A stretch of 64,000 nucleotides of DNA from Thermococcus sp. CX2 (GTDB lineage Archaea; Methanobacteriota_B; Thermococci; Thermococcales; Thermococcaceae), in contig NZ_SNUQ01000001.1 in the NCBI RefSeq assembly GCF_012027555.1, forward strand, positions 434,001 to 498,000. The letters run 5' to 3'. A program made the position numbers and the translations under genes. A model generated the notes under the pieces. The model did not search any database. It was not told the origin of the DNA and saw only the letters and a program-made list of their open reading frames with translations. The first letter of the stretch is position 1; every line of letters starts with the position of its first letter. This document shows positions 39,573 to 52,508 of this stretch, piece by piece.

Positions 39573-39625
39573 TTTCCCACCCTCTAAGTTCCTATTTGGT
39601 GTTTCAGGAATTTATAAGGCTTTTT

Positions 39626-40156
39626 TTAGAGCCTCGTCTTAAGCTCCCTCAGTTCATCCTCAAGCTTTAGGGCCAGCTCGTAATCGCTGAAGACGTGTTT
39701 GTATTCGTCAAGAATCTCCTCGAGGACGTGAAGCACTTCAACCCTTTTCGTGATTTCGGCAAGCCTCAGCACCCTTCTGAAGAGCCTCGCCACCTCGCTG
39801 CCGCTCTCATCGGTGCTCATCGCAAAGCGGAGCTCCTTGAGGGTAACATCCAGCGCCAGCTCCGGAACGCTCGCCAGCATCTCCAATACCACGGCCTCAG
39901 GATACAGCAGAGCATAGTCTTCCAGGGCCTCGAAGTAGAAGCCGTTTTCGTGGGCCTTTATCACGGCGGCAACGTGTTTGCAGTCTCCACCCAGGGGGCA
40001 GGTGCACCTGTTCTCACCGGTGGAGAGGTCAAGCTCGACATAGTATGGATACGTCCCAAGAACCTTGGAGAAGAGTTTGTCCTTATACTTAACAACCCAG
40101 AGAACCTTACCGGCCTTATAGTAGCGCTCCCCTTTTTTGAGAGTCCTCTCGTCCAT
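39626..40156 (-). CDS. SWIM zinc-finger protein
   Basis: The 176-residue protein has a SWIM motif CTCPLGGDCKHVAAVIKAHE (C-X-C-Xn-C-X-H) preceded by strands (GRYYKAGKVLWVV-like, YYVELDLSTGENR) and followed by a helical tail. SWIM fingers bind DNA or proteins; this one is without an attached helicase domain. ATG 40156 was chosen since the motif-bearing domain begins there; upstream extension crosses the divergent gene. Function unknown. Confidence 0.75.
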   Translation of the reverse strand: MDERTLKKGERYYKAGKVLWVVKYKDKLFSKVLGTYPYYVELDLSTGENRCTCPLGGDCKHVAAVIKAHENGFYFEALEDYALLYPEAVVLEMLASVPELALDVTLKELRFAMSTDESGSEVARLFRRVLRLAEITKRVEVLHVLEEILDEYKHVFSDYELALKLEDELRELKTRL

Positions 40157-40252
40157 GCTGACCACTTGTTTTAGTAACTGACCGGAGGGTTTTAAGCCTT
40201 TCGACCGCAACCGTTTTATCACAGCAGGGATAATAGTTAATGGTGATAACGT

Positions 40253-40486
40253 ATGGATGTCTTCGAACTCGCGCGCAGGTATCACGATGAGCTTGACATA
40301 AAGGAGCCGAGCATGGCCGCGATGGCGGCGAAGCTGTTCGACGAGCTCGGGCTGAAGATGGTGGAGTTCCTCAAGGAGGAAGGCTACGCCCTCGTTGGGA
40401 CGAGGTTTATAGACTACGACAAGGGCCTCGTGCTGGACGTGACAAAAGGTGAAAATAGGTTCGAGATAACGCTGAGGAAGTCTTAA
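40253..40486 (+). CDS. Small protein of unknown function, 77 residues
   Basis: ATG 40253 with GGTGAT upstream opens a short alpha/beta protein (MDVFELARRYHDELDIKEPS, GTRFIDYDKGLVLDVTKGEN). No metal, membrane or catalytic motif is visible. It is divergent from the SWIM gene and ends one base before the stop of the DUF4139 gene. Codon use looks like its neighbours. Confidence 0.65.
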   Translation: MDVFELARRYHDELDIKEPSMAAMAAKLFDELGLKMVEFLKEEGYALVGTRFIDYDKGLVLDVTKGENRFEITLRKS

Positions 40487-41785
40487 TCACCAGCGGCTCT
40501 CGTAGTCGAAAACTATCTCCTTCTTTTCTCCGGGTTTCAGAGTGACCTTGAACTCGACGTAGTTGACGGTCTCATTGATAGGGTCAATGCTCGAGCTCAG
40601 CAGCTTGCCCCATTTGTAGTGCCTCACTATGACCGTCTTCGTCTCCTCGCCGAAGTTCTCAACCGTTACTTTTACCTTGTAGTAGGCGTATCCATCGCCG
40701 TGCTCCTCCTCAAGGATAACCGTGCTCCCCTTGAGGTCGTAGTCCCTTCCTATGCCTATCCTGAGGGTCTCGTCCTTGGGCGTGTGCTCTATCCAGCGTT
40801 CCCCTATAAGGAGAGTTCCGTCCTCGGTTTCCCTGTAAATCTCGACAACCCCTGCTGGAAGAACCTGCTCCGTCTTGAACGAGATTGACTCATAGACCGC
40901 CCCGTCGCCGTAGGGATAACTCTCGTAGAGATACTCACGCTCGAAGGGAACCTCGAAGCTTATGTACGGAAAGGCCATCTTGCTCGACGGGTTCAGGTCG
41001 ACTATACCGAGCTTGTACAAGTAGAAGGCCTCGATCTTCTGGGGCTCACTCAGCTCCACGACTCCCTCTTCAGCTTTTGCATAGATAACCCCCGGCTGTG
41101 GGAAGGCTTTCTGATAAAGCTGGACATCACCGGCAACGAGGAGAACCTTCGCACCCTCAAAGGTCTGAGCGGTGGGGTTGTCTATCACGATGTAGCCGTA
41201 GAGTTTGGCGGTATCTTCGATGTAGAGCTTGTAGCGGGAAGACCAGCTCATGTTGGAAACGCGGTAGATGACGTCGAAGCTGTATCTGCCGGCATTATCG
41301 GCCTGGATGGATGCGTAAACGCTCGAAGCACCCTCGAGGTTCTTGGCTTTAAAGTAAACCACCTCGTCCGGGTTGATGATGTAGTATGCATCGCCCTGGA
41401 TAGCAAGCTTGCCGTCCTTGATGCCAAGGAACTTTCCGGTAACGGTATCGCCGCTCCTCAGCTTCACCTCGACCTCGCTCCCGACGTTGGCGCTGTAAAT
41501 GTCACCAGTAGAACCTCGACTGAAGATTCCGAGGACTCTCGCCCCGTCGTCGAGCGGTCTTATCGTGACCTCAGCTATATCCAAACCCGCCAACTCGTCG
41601 AGGGAAACGCTGTTTATTCCTCCCTCGAGTTCCACCTCGATCGTCTTCTCAATTACCCCGATCTTAACGGAGTTGTACAGAACGACCGTGGTGTTGCTAT
41701 CTACAGCCTTCTCTCCCTGGAAAGAAAAAACCGCCAGAATCAGAATCAGCACAGCCCCAAGTCCGACGAGCATTTTTCTCTTCAT
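40487..41785 (-). CDS. DUF4139-domain secreted or membrane-anchored protein
   Basis: The 432-residue protein starts with an uncleaved anchor or signal peptide (MLVGLGAVLILILAVFSF) and is otherwise beta-rich. The DUF4139 pattern is visible: an N-terminal LYNSVKIGVIEKTIEVELEGG block, a central SFDVIYRVSNMSWSSRYKLYIE and a C-terminal KGSTVILEEE...FKVTLKPGEKKEIVFDYE. Members of this family are often mucoidy-inhibitor-like outer proteins. Two adjacent ATGs are possible; spacing from GGGTGATTT favours 41785. Confidence 0.7.
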   Translation of the reverse strand: MKRKMLVGLGAVLILILAVFSFQGEKAVDSNTTVVLYNSVKIGVIEKTIEVELEGGINSVSLDELAGLDIAEVTIRPLDDGARVLGIFSRGSTGDIYSANVGSEVEVKLRSGDTVTGKFLGIKDGKLAIQGDAYYIINPDEVVYFKAKNLEGASSVYASIQADNAGRYSFDVIYRVSNMSWSSRYKLYIEDTAKLYGYIVIDNPTAQTFEGAKVLLVAGDVQLYQKAFPQPGVIYAKAEEGVVELSEPQKIEAFYLYKLGIVDLNPSSKMAFPYISFEVPFEREYLYESYPYGDGAVYESISFKTEQVLPAGVVEIYRETEDGTLLIGERWIEHTPKDETLRIGIGRDYDLKGSTVILEEEHGDGYAYYKVKVTVENFGEETKTVIVRHYKWGKLLSSSIDPINETVNYVEFKVTLKPGEKKEIVFDYESRW

Positions 41786-41931
41786 CATAAATCACCCAGT
41801 ATCTTTTTCGGCGGCATAGTATTTATACCCCGTCATTGCTTCAAACGAGACTGAAACGGAAGGTTGGCAAATGGAAACCCTTTTAACTCTCCCAGGAGAT
41901 TCACAACTGTCAAGCTGATGGGGTGATTGAT

Positions 41932-42630
41932 ATGGACAGGATTGAGAAGGCTAGGGCAATCATTGAGAAGGCCAAGGCCGAAAACAGGCCGCTCGTCGAA
42001 CCGGAGGCCAAGGAGATACTCAAGCTCTACGGCGTCCCGGTTCCGGACTTCAAGGTCGCCACCAACGAGGAGGAGGCCGTTCAGTTCGCAAGGGAAATCG
42101 GCTACCCGGTCGTTATGAAGATTGTTTCTCCGCAAATCATCCACAAGAGCGACGCGGGTGGAGTTAAGGTCAACATCAAGAACGACGAGGAGGCCAGACA
42201 GGCCTTCAGAACCATCATGGAGAACGCCAAGAACTACAAGCCGGATGCGGACCTCTGGGGTGTCATCGTCTACAAGATGCTCCCGCTCGGCAAGGAGGTC
42301 ATCGTCGGAATGATCCGCGACCCGCAGTTCGGTCCAGCCATCATGTTCGGTCTCGGTGGAATCTTCGTCGAGATTCTCAAGGACGTTTCCTTCCGCGTTG
42401 CCCCGATAACCAAGGAAGAGGCCCTTGACATGATAAAGGAGATAAAGGCCTATCCGATTCTCGCTGGAGCCCGCGGTGAGAAGCCGGTGAACATCGAGGC
42501 CCTCGCTGACATAATCGTCAAGGTCGGCGAGCTGGCTCTGGAGCTTCCGGAGATCAAGGAGCTCGACATCAACCCGATCTTCGCCTACGAGGACAGCGCG
42601 GTTGCCGTTGACGCGAGGATGCTTCTCTGA
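41932..42630 (+). CDS. acdB: Acetyl-CoA synthetase (ADP-forming) beta subunit
   Basis: The 232-residue ATP-grasp subunit matches the Pyrococcus enzyme in size and motifs: PVVMKIVSPQIIHKSDAGGV with the phosphorylated histidine, KEVIVGMIRDPQFGPAIMFGLGG, and the closing ELDINPIFAYEDSAVAVDAR. It makes ATP from acetyl-CoA in the last step of sugar and peptide fermentation. The alpha subunit is not adjacent, which is normal in this order. ATG 41932 follows GGGTGATTGAT. A T-rich stretch (42635-42660) follows the stop. Confidence 0.95.
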   Translation: MDRIEKARAIIEKAKAENRPLVEPEAKEILKLYGVPVPDFKVATNEEEAVQFAREIGYPVVMKIVSPQIIHKSDAGGVKVNIKNDEEARQAFRTIMENAKNYKPDADLWGVIVYKMLPLGKEVIVGMIRDPQFGPAIMFGLGGIFVEILKDVSFRVAPITKEEALDMIKEIKAYPILAGARGEKPVNIEALADIIVKVGELALELPEIKELDINPIFAYEDSAVAVDARMLL

Positions 42631-42673
42631 TGTCCTCTTTTTCTTGGTTCTCTTTTACTCAGACCTCAATTGA

Positions 42674-45221
<2,548 letters not shown>

Positions 45222-45488
45222 AAAGCTGAGCGGAGAAGTTCTTGGCAAGGCCGGCTCGAACAACTACCAGCAGAAGCTCGTGTTTGACCTACTCAATGCA
45301 GTCAAGGCAAACGACCAGAACGAGTTTCTCTGGATTCTGCTCAGAGCTATCAACGCCCACTCCAAGGACAACCCTAACGCTAAAAAACTTGCTTCCGCGC
45401 TTATGGAAGTCTTTCCTTCTTCCGAGGCAGAATTTGAGAAAGTTGCCTACTCTGTTATACTTGGCATAATGGCTGGAGGTGGTGGTTA

Positions 45489-46670
45489 ATGAGCAGGTTC
45501 CTCGTTATGGACGTCGTCTTTTATGGTAGCTCCCTCAACTACGACCAAGGGAGCGGGAATTACCAGGAACTCAAGAAGATAACCCGCTGGGATGGAAGGC
45601 AGTACACGCTCGTGAGCAGGTATGCGCTGAGGTATAGCTTACTCGAAACTGGCAGAAAACTCGGCCTCTGGGAAGTGGCTGAGGGAGAAAAGCTTCACCG
45701 CGCGGGAAGTGGTGATAACACTGTGATACAGCCCGCAACGGACCTGCTTCTCACAGGAGAGATACTCCTCTATCCAGAGTTCGACCTCTTTGGATACTTG
45801 ATAACTTCAACGACACCCCAGAACTTCAGAAGTGCCCCTGCAAAGTTAAGCCACGCGGTTTCAATGACGCCCTTTAACTACGACGCGCTCTTCAACGCGA
45901 ACCTTGGCATGGCCAACAGGATGAGGAAAGTTTACGGCGAGATGAAGCCAAACCCGTTCACGGCCGAGGAACACGAGACATTCTACCTCTACTCGCTCGT
46001 CGTTGACCTTGACGAGGTCGGAACAGTTGATGTTTTCGTAACCCTCGGAAGCGAGGTCACCCTGGGCAGGGACGAGGAGAGAAAGGAAGTCAAGATGAAA
46101 ATCGAGGACATAGTAGTCAACGATGGTAAGGTCAGGTTCATCCTCAAAAAGGGGAAGGAGACGAGAGAACTCGTCCAGAGTGAGAAGGTAAAGCTTGAAA
46201 GCTTCGAGAACGTTAACAACAAACTCGTCCACATAAGGTATTCCCTGCTCCCCGAAGAAAAGAAAGAGCGCATGGAGAAGCTCATCGAGGGTATACTCAA
46301 TCTAAAGCGCTCCATTAAGGGCAGGGAGGAAGATCTTAGACCGAGACTTCTTGTTCTTGGAATTTATAAGGACACCCCCTACCAGACGTTTAAGGACAGA
46401 ATCCAGCTCCTAGACGAATACAGCGAAGAGGAATACGACGAAATCGAGGAACGCGAGGAGAATGGGAAGAAGGTCATCAGGATAAGGCACGTCGTCTCCA
46501 AGAGCAGGAAGCCAATGTTCCAGATAGTGGGTCTTCCAAAGGACATCAATGTAGCTGAACTCAATGAGTCTAGGGTTCTGTCGGCGATTGAAAAGCTCCT
46601 CCAAGACGGAGAAAAGCTCTCAGAGGTGAAGGTTTTCAAAGACCCGAGCATAGAAGTAAAGCTCAAGTGA
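45489..46670 (+). CDS. cas7: Cas7 backbone subunit, Cst2/DevR family
   Basis: The 393-residue RAMP protein forms the crRNA-binding backbone of Cascade. Signatures: FLVMDVVFYGSSLNYDQGSG, RYALRYSLLETGR, and the thumb/helical insertion TPQNFRSAPAKLSHAVSMTP. A charged linker (about 320-345, EYSEEEYDEIEEREENGKK) is longer than usual. ATG overlaps the small-subunit stop (TAATG), implying coupled translation that would keep Cas7 and Cas11 in proportion. Confidence 0.9.
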   Translation: MSRFLVMDVVFYGSSLNYDQGSGNYQELKKITRWDGRQYTLVSRYALRYSLLETGRKLGLWEVAEGEKLHRAGSGDNTVIQPATDLLLTGEILLYPEFDLFGYLITSTTPQNFRSAPAKLSHAVSMTPFNYDALFNANLGMANRMRKVYGEMKPNPFTAEEHETFYLYSLVVDLDEVGTVDVFVTLGSEVTLGRDEERKEVKMKIEDIVVNDGKVRFILKKGKETRELVQSEKVKLESFENVNNKLVHIRYSLLPEEKKERMEKLIEGILNLKRSIKGREEDLRPRLLVLGIYKDTPYQTFKDRIQLLDEYSEEEYDEIEEREENGKKVIRIRHVVSKSRKPMFQIVGLPKDINVAELNESRVLSAIEKLLQDGEKLSEVKVFKDPSIEVKLK

Positions 46671-47503
46671 TGGCCATGGCCGAGAAAACGCTGTTCATAG
46701 AGCTATTCCAGCCCTTCGCTCAGTATCGCAACCCCTTTACCTTTTATTATGCCCAGACTTACCCGTTGCCACCAAAGTCAACGATAATCGGCATGCTCCA
46801 AAACGCTCTTAACGACTGGTATGGTCTTGAGCGCGGCATTGAAACCTGGTGGGATCTAAAGGTCAGCGTTCACGGCGGCTTTGAGAGCGTTTTCTGGAAC
46901 TACCAGCAGCTGATAAAGGCGACAAAAACGGGAATATCGCTCGTCCGCTTCAGGGGAAAACCCACACTGTGGAACCAAAACCTCCCCCTCTACGGCTTCC
47001 CCGTAACCTCTCAGAGAAGTCCCGTTTTGCAGCAGGAGCTCTTCAACGGCTGGATTTACCTCCTTCTAAAGGGAGAAGAGAGCTTACTGAACGAGATAAA
47101 AGAAGCCCTTAAGCAGCCAAGGAAGGTGCTGTCCCTCGGCAGGAGCGAGGACGTTGTCTTCGTGAGGAGGGTGGAGTTCACTGAAGGGACAGAAAAAACA
47201 GCGAGAGAAGTTGCGATTAGGTATCCAACCTACGTTGCTGCATCCATTGAAATGCTGAGGAAAAAGGAGTATCCAACGTACGCTATTCCCGTAAAGGTCA
47301 TCTTCAAGAACGATGGAAAGCCCGTGAGGCACAAGGCAGAGATAAACACCAATACATTCAGAGACGTTGAGTTCAAATCTGTAATCTACGTTGGTGCCTG
47401 GACGTTCCTGAAGTTCAAAGAGAAAGTAAGGCTTGAGGAGTATTCAATCGAAGGAAAGACACTCAAGGTTGTTACCGATGGGAGTGCGAGCGGGTGGTTG
47501 TGA
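46670..47503 (+). CDS. cas5: Cas5t, Cascade crRNA 5'-tag-binding subunit
   Basis: The 277-residue RAMP protein has the Cas5 N-terminus (LFIELFQPFAQYRNPFTFYY, PPKSTIIGMLQNALN) and glycine-rich region (VLSLGRSEDVVFVRRV). It caps the 5' handle of the crRNA and contacts Cas8. Start ATG 46670 overlaps the cas7 stop (TGATG); ATG 46676 is an alternative. Its stop overlaps the cas3 start the same way. Confidence 0.9.
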   Translation: MAMAEKTLFIELFQPFAQYRNPFTFYYAQTYPLPPKSTIIGMLQNALNDWYGLERGIETWWDLKVSVHGGFESVFWNYQQLIKATKTGISLVRFRGKPTLWNQNLPLYGFPVTSQRSPVLQQELFNGWIYLLLKGEESLLNEIKEALKQPRKVLSLGRSEDVVFVRRVEFTEGTEKTAREVAIRYPTYVAASIEMLRKKEYPTYAIPVKVIFKNDGKPVRHKAEINTNTFRDVEFKSVIYVGAWTFLKFKEKVRLEEYSIEGKTLKVVTDGSASGWL

Positions 47504-50133
47504 TGTCTCAGGTTACAATAGACGAGTTTCTCAAGAGAGAAAATAAAAATCTGGAAGAAAACGCTACCACTAAGCTGTTCCGTCTTCTCAAGGCAAAAAG
47601 TGGCGATAAAGATGCTCTCTTGATTGACCATGTGAACACCGCATTGAGAAGATGTGCCGAGCTGTATAAATTCATTGAACGCCTTGGAAGTGCGATAACC
47701 TATGAACCTCTCAGAGATCCAGAAAAAAGGAACGTGCTCTTCAAAGGGCTCGCAAAGGCAATAATCCTCCATGACCTCGGCAAGATAAACCTTGACTTCC
47801 AAAGGAGACTCTACGGAAAAGAGTTTCCAGAAGAACTTAAGGAACTTCTCGAGGGAAGTGGAAACATAAAAGCTCGACATGAGATTCTCTCCATTCTTTG
47901 GAGTGCAGGGCTTCTTGGGGACATAGATGAGGAAGCAAAGATAAGGGCGGCAGTTCTTATCCATCACTATAACGAGTTCTTCTCAGATGACAAAGAGTTC
48001 TCGCACATAGTCGAACTTTACCCTGAGGACGTTGAGAAGTATCTTGACTTTTTGACATCGAAGCGTAAAGAGCTTGAGAGATTTTTGCAGGACTACCTCA
48101 CAGCCATAAAGCAGCAATTTGACGAAGACTTCATCCAGGAGGCAGTAGCTGAGATAAAACCCGATTTCTCTCGCATAGAGGCACTAAAGGAGAAAGTGGA
48201 AACGTGGGATGATGACCTTTCAGAGAGCGTTCCAATCTACAATCCTGAGGGACTTGACGTTGACTTCCTCGTTTTCCTCGGCATGCTTAGGAGATGCGAC
48301 TATTCTGCGAGCGGGGACTTTCCTATTGAGACCGTGCTCGACATTTCAAAGGTCTTTGAGGACGTTGAGGAGAGAATCAGGGAAAGAATTGAGAAGAAGC
48401 TGAGGAAGACAGGGCTCACTCTCGAAGAACTCTGGCAGAAGAAGCTGCTCAATAGAAAGGATTCGGACTACCTCGTCGTCGTTGCACCCACAGGATCTGG
48501 AAAGACTGAACTTGGCGTTCTCTGGGCAAAGAGCAGAGGCAAGCTCGTTTACACGCTCCCGCTCAGGGTTGCACTCAACGACCTCTACAAGAGGCTTTCA
48601 GAGGAGTACTTTGACGACGAATCTGTGGGCTTGCTTCACTCGACGGCATTCATGGAATACGTCGAAGGTGCCGGAAACGACATCGAGGTTGAGAAGAAGG
48701 TGAACTCCGCTGGGCTTTTGGCAATGCCTGTGATGCTCTCGACGCCCGATCAGGTGTTTCTGACTTCCCTAAATTACTACGGCTCCGATAAGGTTGTCTC
48801 AGTTTATCCTGAATCAGCCATAGTCGTGGACGAGGTTCAAACTTACACCCCAGAAATGGCGGCGGTCTTTCTGAAGACACTTCAACTCATAAAAGAAGCT
48901 AAGGGAAAAGTGCTTGTAATTACCGCGACGCTGCCACCACACATAGGACATTTTCTCGAAAAAGAGGGCTTTGAAATCGTCGATGTCCTTGAAGAGGCGA
49001 GAAAACACGGGCTTAACGTCAAGAATCTCCATCTGAAAAGGCATTGCGTCAAACTCGTTGAGGGGAGTCTCTTCCGCTACTCCAAAGAGGGTGTTAGCTT
49101 TGATGGTTTTCAGGAGGTTCTTTTGGCTATCAAGGATTTTGAAGAACATGAGTTTAGAAGCGTCCTGATAGTACTTAACAACGTCAAAAAGGCAGTAGAA
49201 GCCTACAGGGAGCTCTCTGAGAAACTGAACGGGTGGAGTGTGCACCTTCTCCACTCCCGCCTGCCGGAGAAGAGGAAGTCCGAAGTAATTCTCGAACTCA
49301 AATCGAGGCTCAATGCCGGAGAAAGGGTCATCCTAGTGGCAACTCAAGTCGTTGAGGCATCGGTGGACTTGGACTTTGATGCCATGATAACCGAAATCTC
49401 GCCGATAGACAGCCAGGTGCAGAGATGGGGGAGGGTTTACAGAAATAGGGATACTGACTATGCCGTAAACTCACCCAATATCATTGTATTCTCTGGCGTT
49501 GATAGAGGGACAAGTGCAGTTTACGGCCAGGGAATCGGCAGAGAAGTCTTACAAAAAACCGCGAAGATCATCAAATCGCTCGAAGGAAAAACCATTGACT
49601 ACGAAGCCGAGAGGAACGCGATAAACGAGGTCTACAGTGGAGGAATCCTTGAAGAGTATACAAGGCAGATTAAAGAGCTCCTTAGAAAGCTCGACTACTT
49701 TACACTTGAAAAGAAGACTGAGGCTCAGAGGGTCTTCCGTCAGATAGGTGGCATTTACTTTGTAATTCCGCAACTGATGGTATGGTACGGCAAAAAATAC
49801 GGCGATGAAACTGCAAAGGTTTTTGGTGAGGTTCTCTCCGAATCTCGCAACTGGAGCAAGAGTTGGGCAGAGATTCGAGATCTTATTTCAAAAGAACTCA
49901 ACGGCCAAAAACCTAACAAATGGGAACTCAGGAAACTCCTTCAAGAGTTCTCCGTGAGTGTCCCGGTGTGGACAGTACTCAAAGACGCTCACCTTTTGAA
50001 CGCCATTAAAGGCAGAAGCTTCAAAGGGTTCCCGGTTCTCAGAAATCTGGATGAAAGACAACTCGAAATCCTCTGGGAACGTGGAATAGACGCGGCTTTC
50101 GGAGAGGACATGGATGCTGAGGACATTTTGTAA
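47503..50133 (+). CDS. cas3: Cas3 helicase-nuclease
   Basis: The 876-residue enzyme nicks and unwinds DNA found by Cascade. An N-terminal HD nuclease domain keeps His43 (DHVNTA), His90-Asp91 (ILHDLGKINLDFQ), His126 and His154-155 (LIHHYNEF), so both metal sites look intact. The SF2 helicase domain has Walker A APTGSGKT (328-335), DEVQ at 443-446 in place of the common DEAH/DEVH, TATLPPH, and late motifs EASVDLDFD and QRWGRVYR. ATG 47503 follows GGGTGGTTGTG and overlaps the cas5 stop. Confidence 0.95.
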   Translation: MSQVTIDEFLKRENKNLEENATTKLFRLLKAKSGDKDALLIDHVNTALRRCAELYKFIERLGSAITYEPLRDPEKRNVLFKGLAKAIILHDLGKINLDFQRRLYGKEFPEELKELLEGSGNIKARHEILSILWSAGLLGDIDEEAKIRAAVLIHHYNEFFSDDKEFSHIVELYPEDVEKYLDFLTSKRKELERFLQDYLTAIKQQFDEDFIQEAVAEIKPDFSRIEALKEKVETWDDDLSESVPIYNPEGLDVDFLVFLGMLRRCDYSASGDFPIETVLDISKVFEDVEERIRERIEKKLRKTGLTLEELWQKKLLNRKDSDYLVVVAPTGSGKTELGVLWAKSRGKLVYTLPLRVALNDLYKRLSEEYFDDESVGLLHSTAFMEYVEGAGNDIEVEKKVNSAGLLAMPVMLSTPDQVFLTSLNYYGSDKVVSVYPESAIVVDEVQTYTPEMAAVFLKTLQLIKEAKGKVLVITATLPPHIGHFLEKEGFEIVDVLEEARKHGLNVKNLHLKRHCVKLVEGSLFRYSKEGVSFDGFQEVLLAIKDFEEHEFRSVLIVLNNVKKAVEAYRELSEKLNGWSVHLLHSRLPEKRKSEVILELKSRLNAGERVILVATQVVEASVDLDFDAMITEISPIDSQVQRWGRVYRNRDTDYAVNSPNIIVFSGVDRGTSAVYGQGIGREVLQKTAKIIKSLEGKTIDYEAERNAINEVYSGGILEEYTRQIKELLRKLDYFTLEKKTEAQRVFRQIGGIYFVIPQLMVWYGKKYGDETAKVFGEVLSESRNWSKSWAEIRDLISKELNGQKPNKWELRKLLQEFSVSVPVWTVLKDAHLLNAIKGRSFKGFPVLRNLDERQLEILWERGIDAAFGEDMDAEDIL

Positions 50134-51986
<1,853 letters not shown>

Positions 51987-52508
51987 GGGCCCACCTTAAA
52001 CAGTACGGCCTTTTCCCTTTTAGGGGTTTCGAAGGATTTTCGATGCAGCCTCAAGAGGAAGAGATTCTCGAGTAGGGGCCTTTAAGCGACGTTCACGGGA
52101 AACAGGATTCTAAAAACCCGTTGGAAGTCATTGATAGTTTTTTGTGTTTTATGACCTGACGTTACATAATGCCAAAATAAATGTAACGAAATTTTTTCGA
52201 AAACTGCGAATGGGAGAGTTCAATTGGGTTTTAAACCTCTTTCCAGACCAAATCCGACCATTTTCGTGATCCGGCTTCTCACACGCTCTTATTCAAAATT
52301 AATCGTCTTGGACCGCTTTGGAAGGCTCATGTACATTAGGGCCTATTTAGAAATCCAAAGGTAGGAATTGCGGCATCTTCCAAATCAAGCCAATTGAACG
52401 CGCCCTACACGGCCGCGGCGGACTTAGCTACTACCCCTCTGCCAAAAGACTTATAATATTCAAGACCTCTTAGAATTTTTAGGGGCAAAAGAAGGAGAAA
52501 ACCGCCCT
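51987..52508 (+). promoter_or_regulatory. CRISPR leader and cas2 upstream region
   Basis: The 522 bases have no gene. Near the array a TATA element CTTATAATA (52450-52458) predicts transcription from about 52480, reading into the first repeat. An inverted repeat GTTACAT (52161-52167) / ATGTAAC (52181-52187) lies in the middle, and ATTTTTTCGAAAACT follows it. The absence of repeat decay at this end and the decayed repeat at the far end agree that new spacers enter here. Confidence 0.75.
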
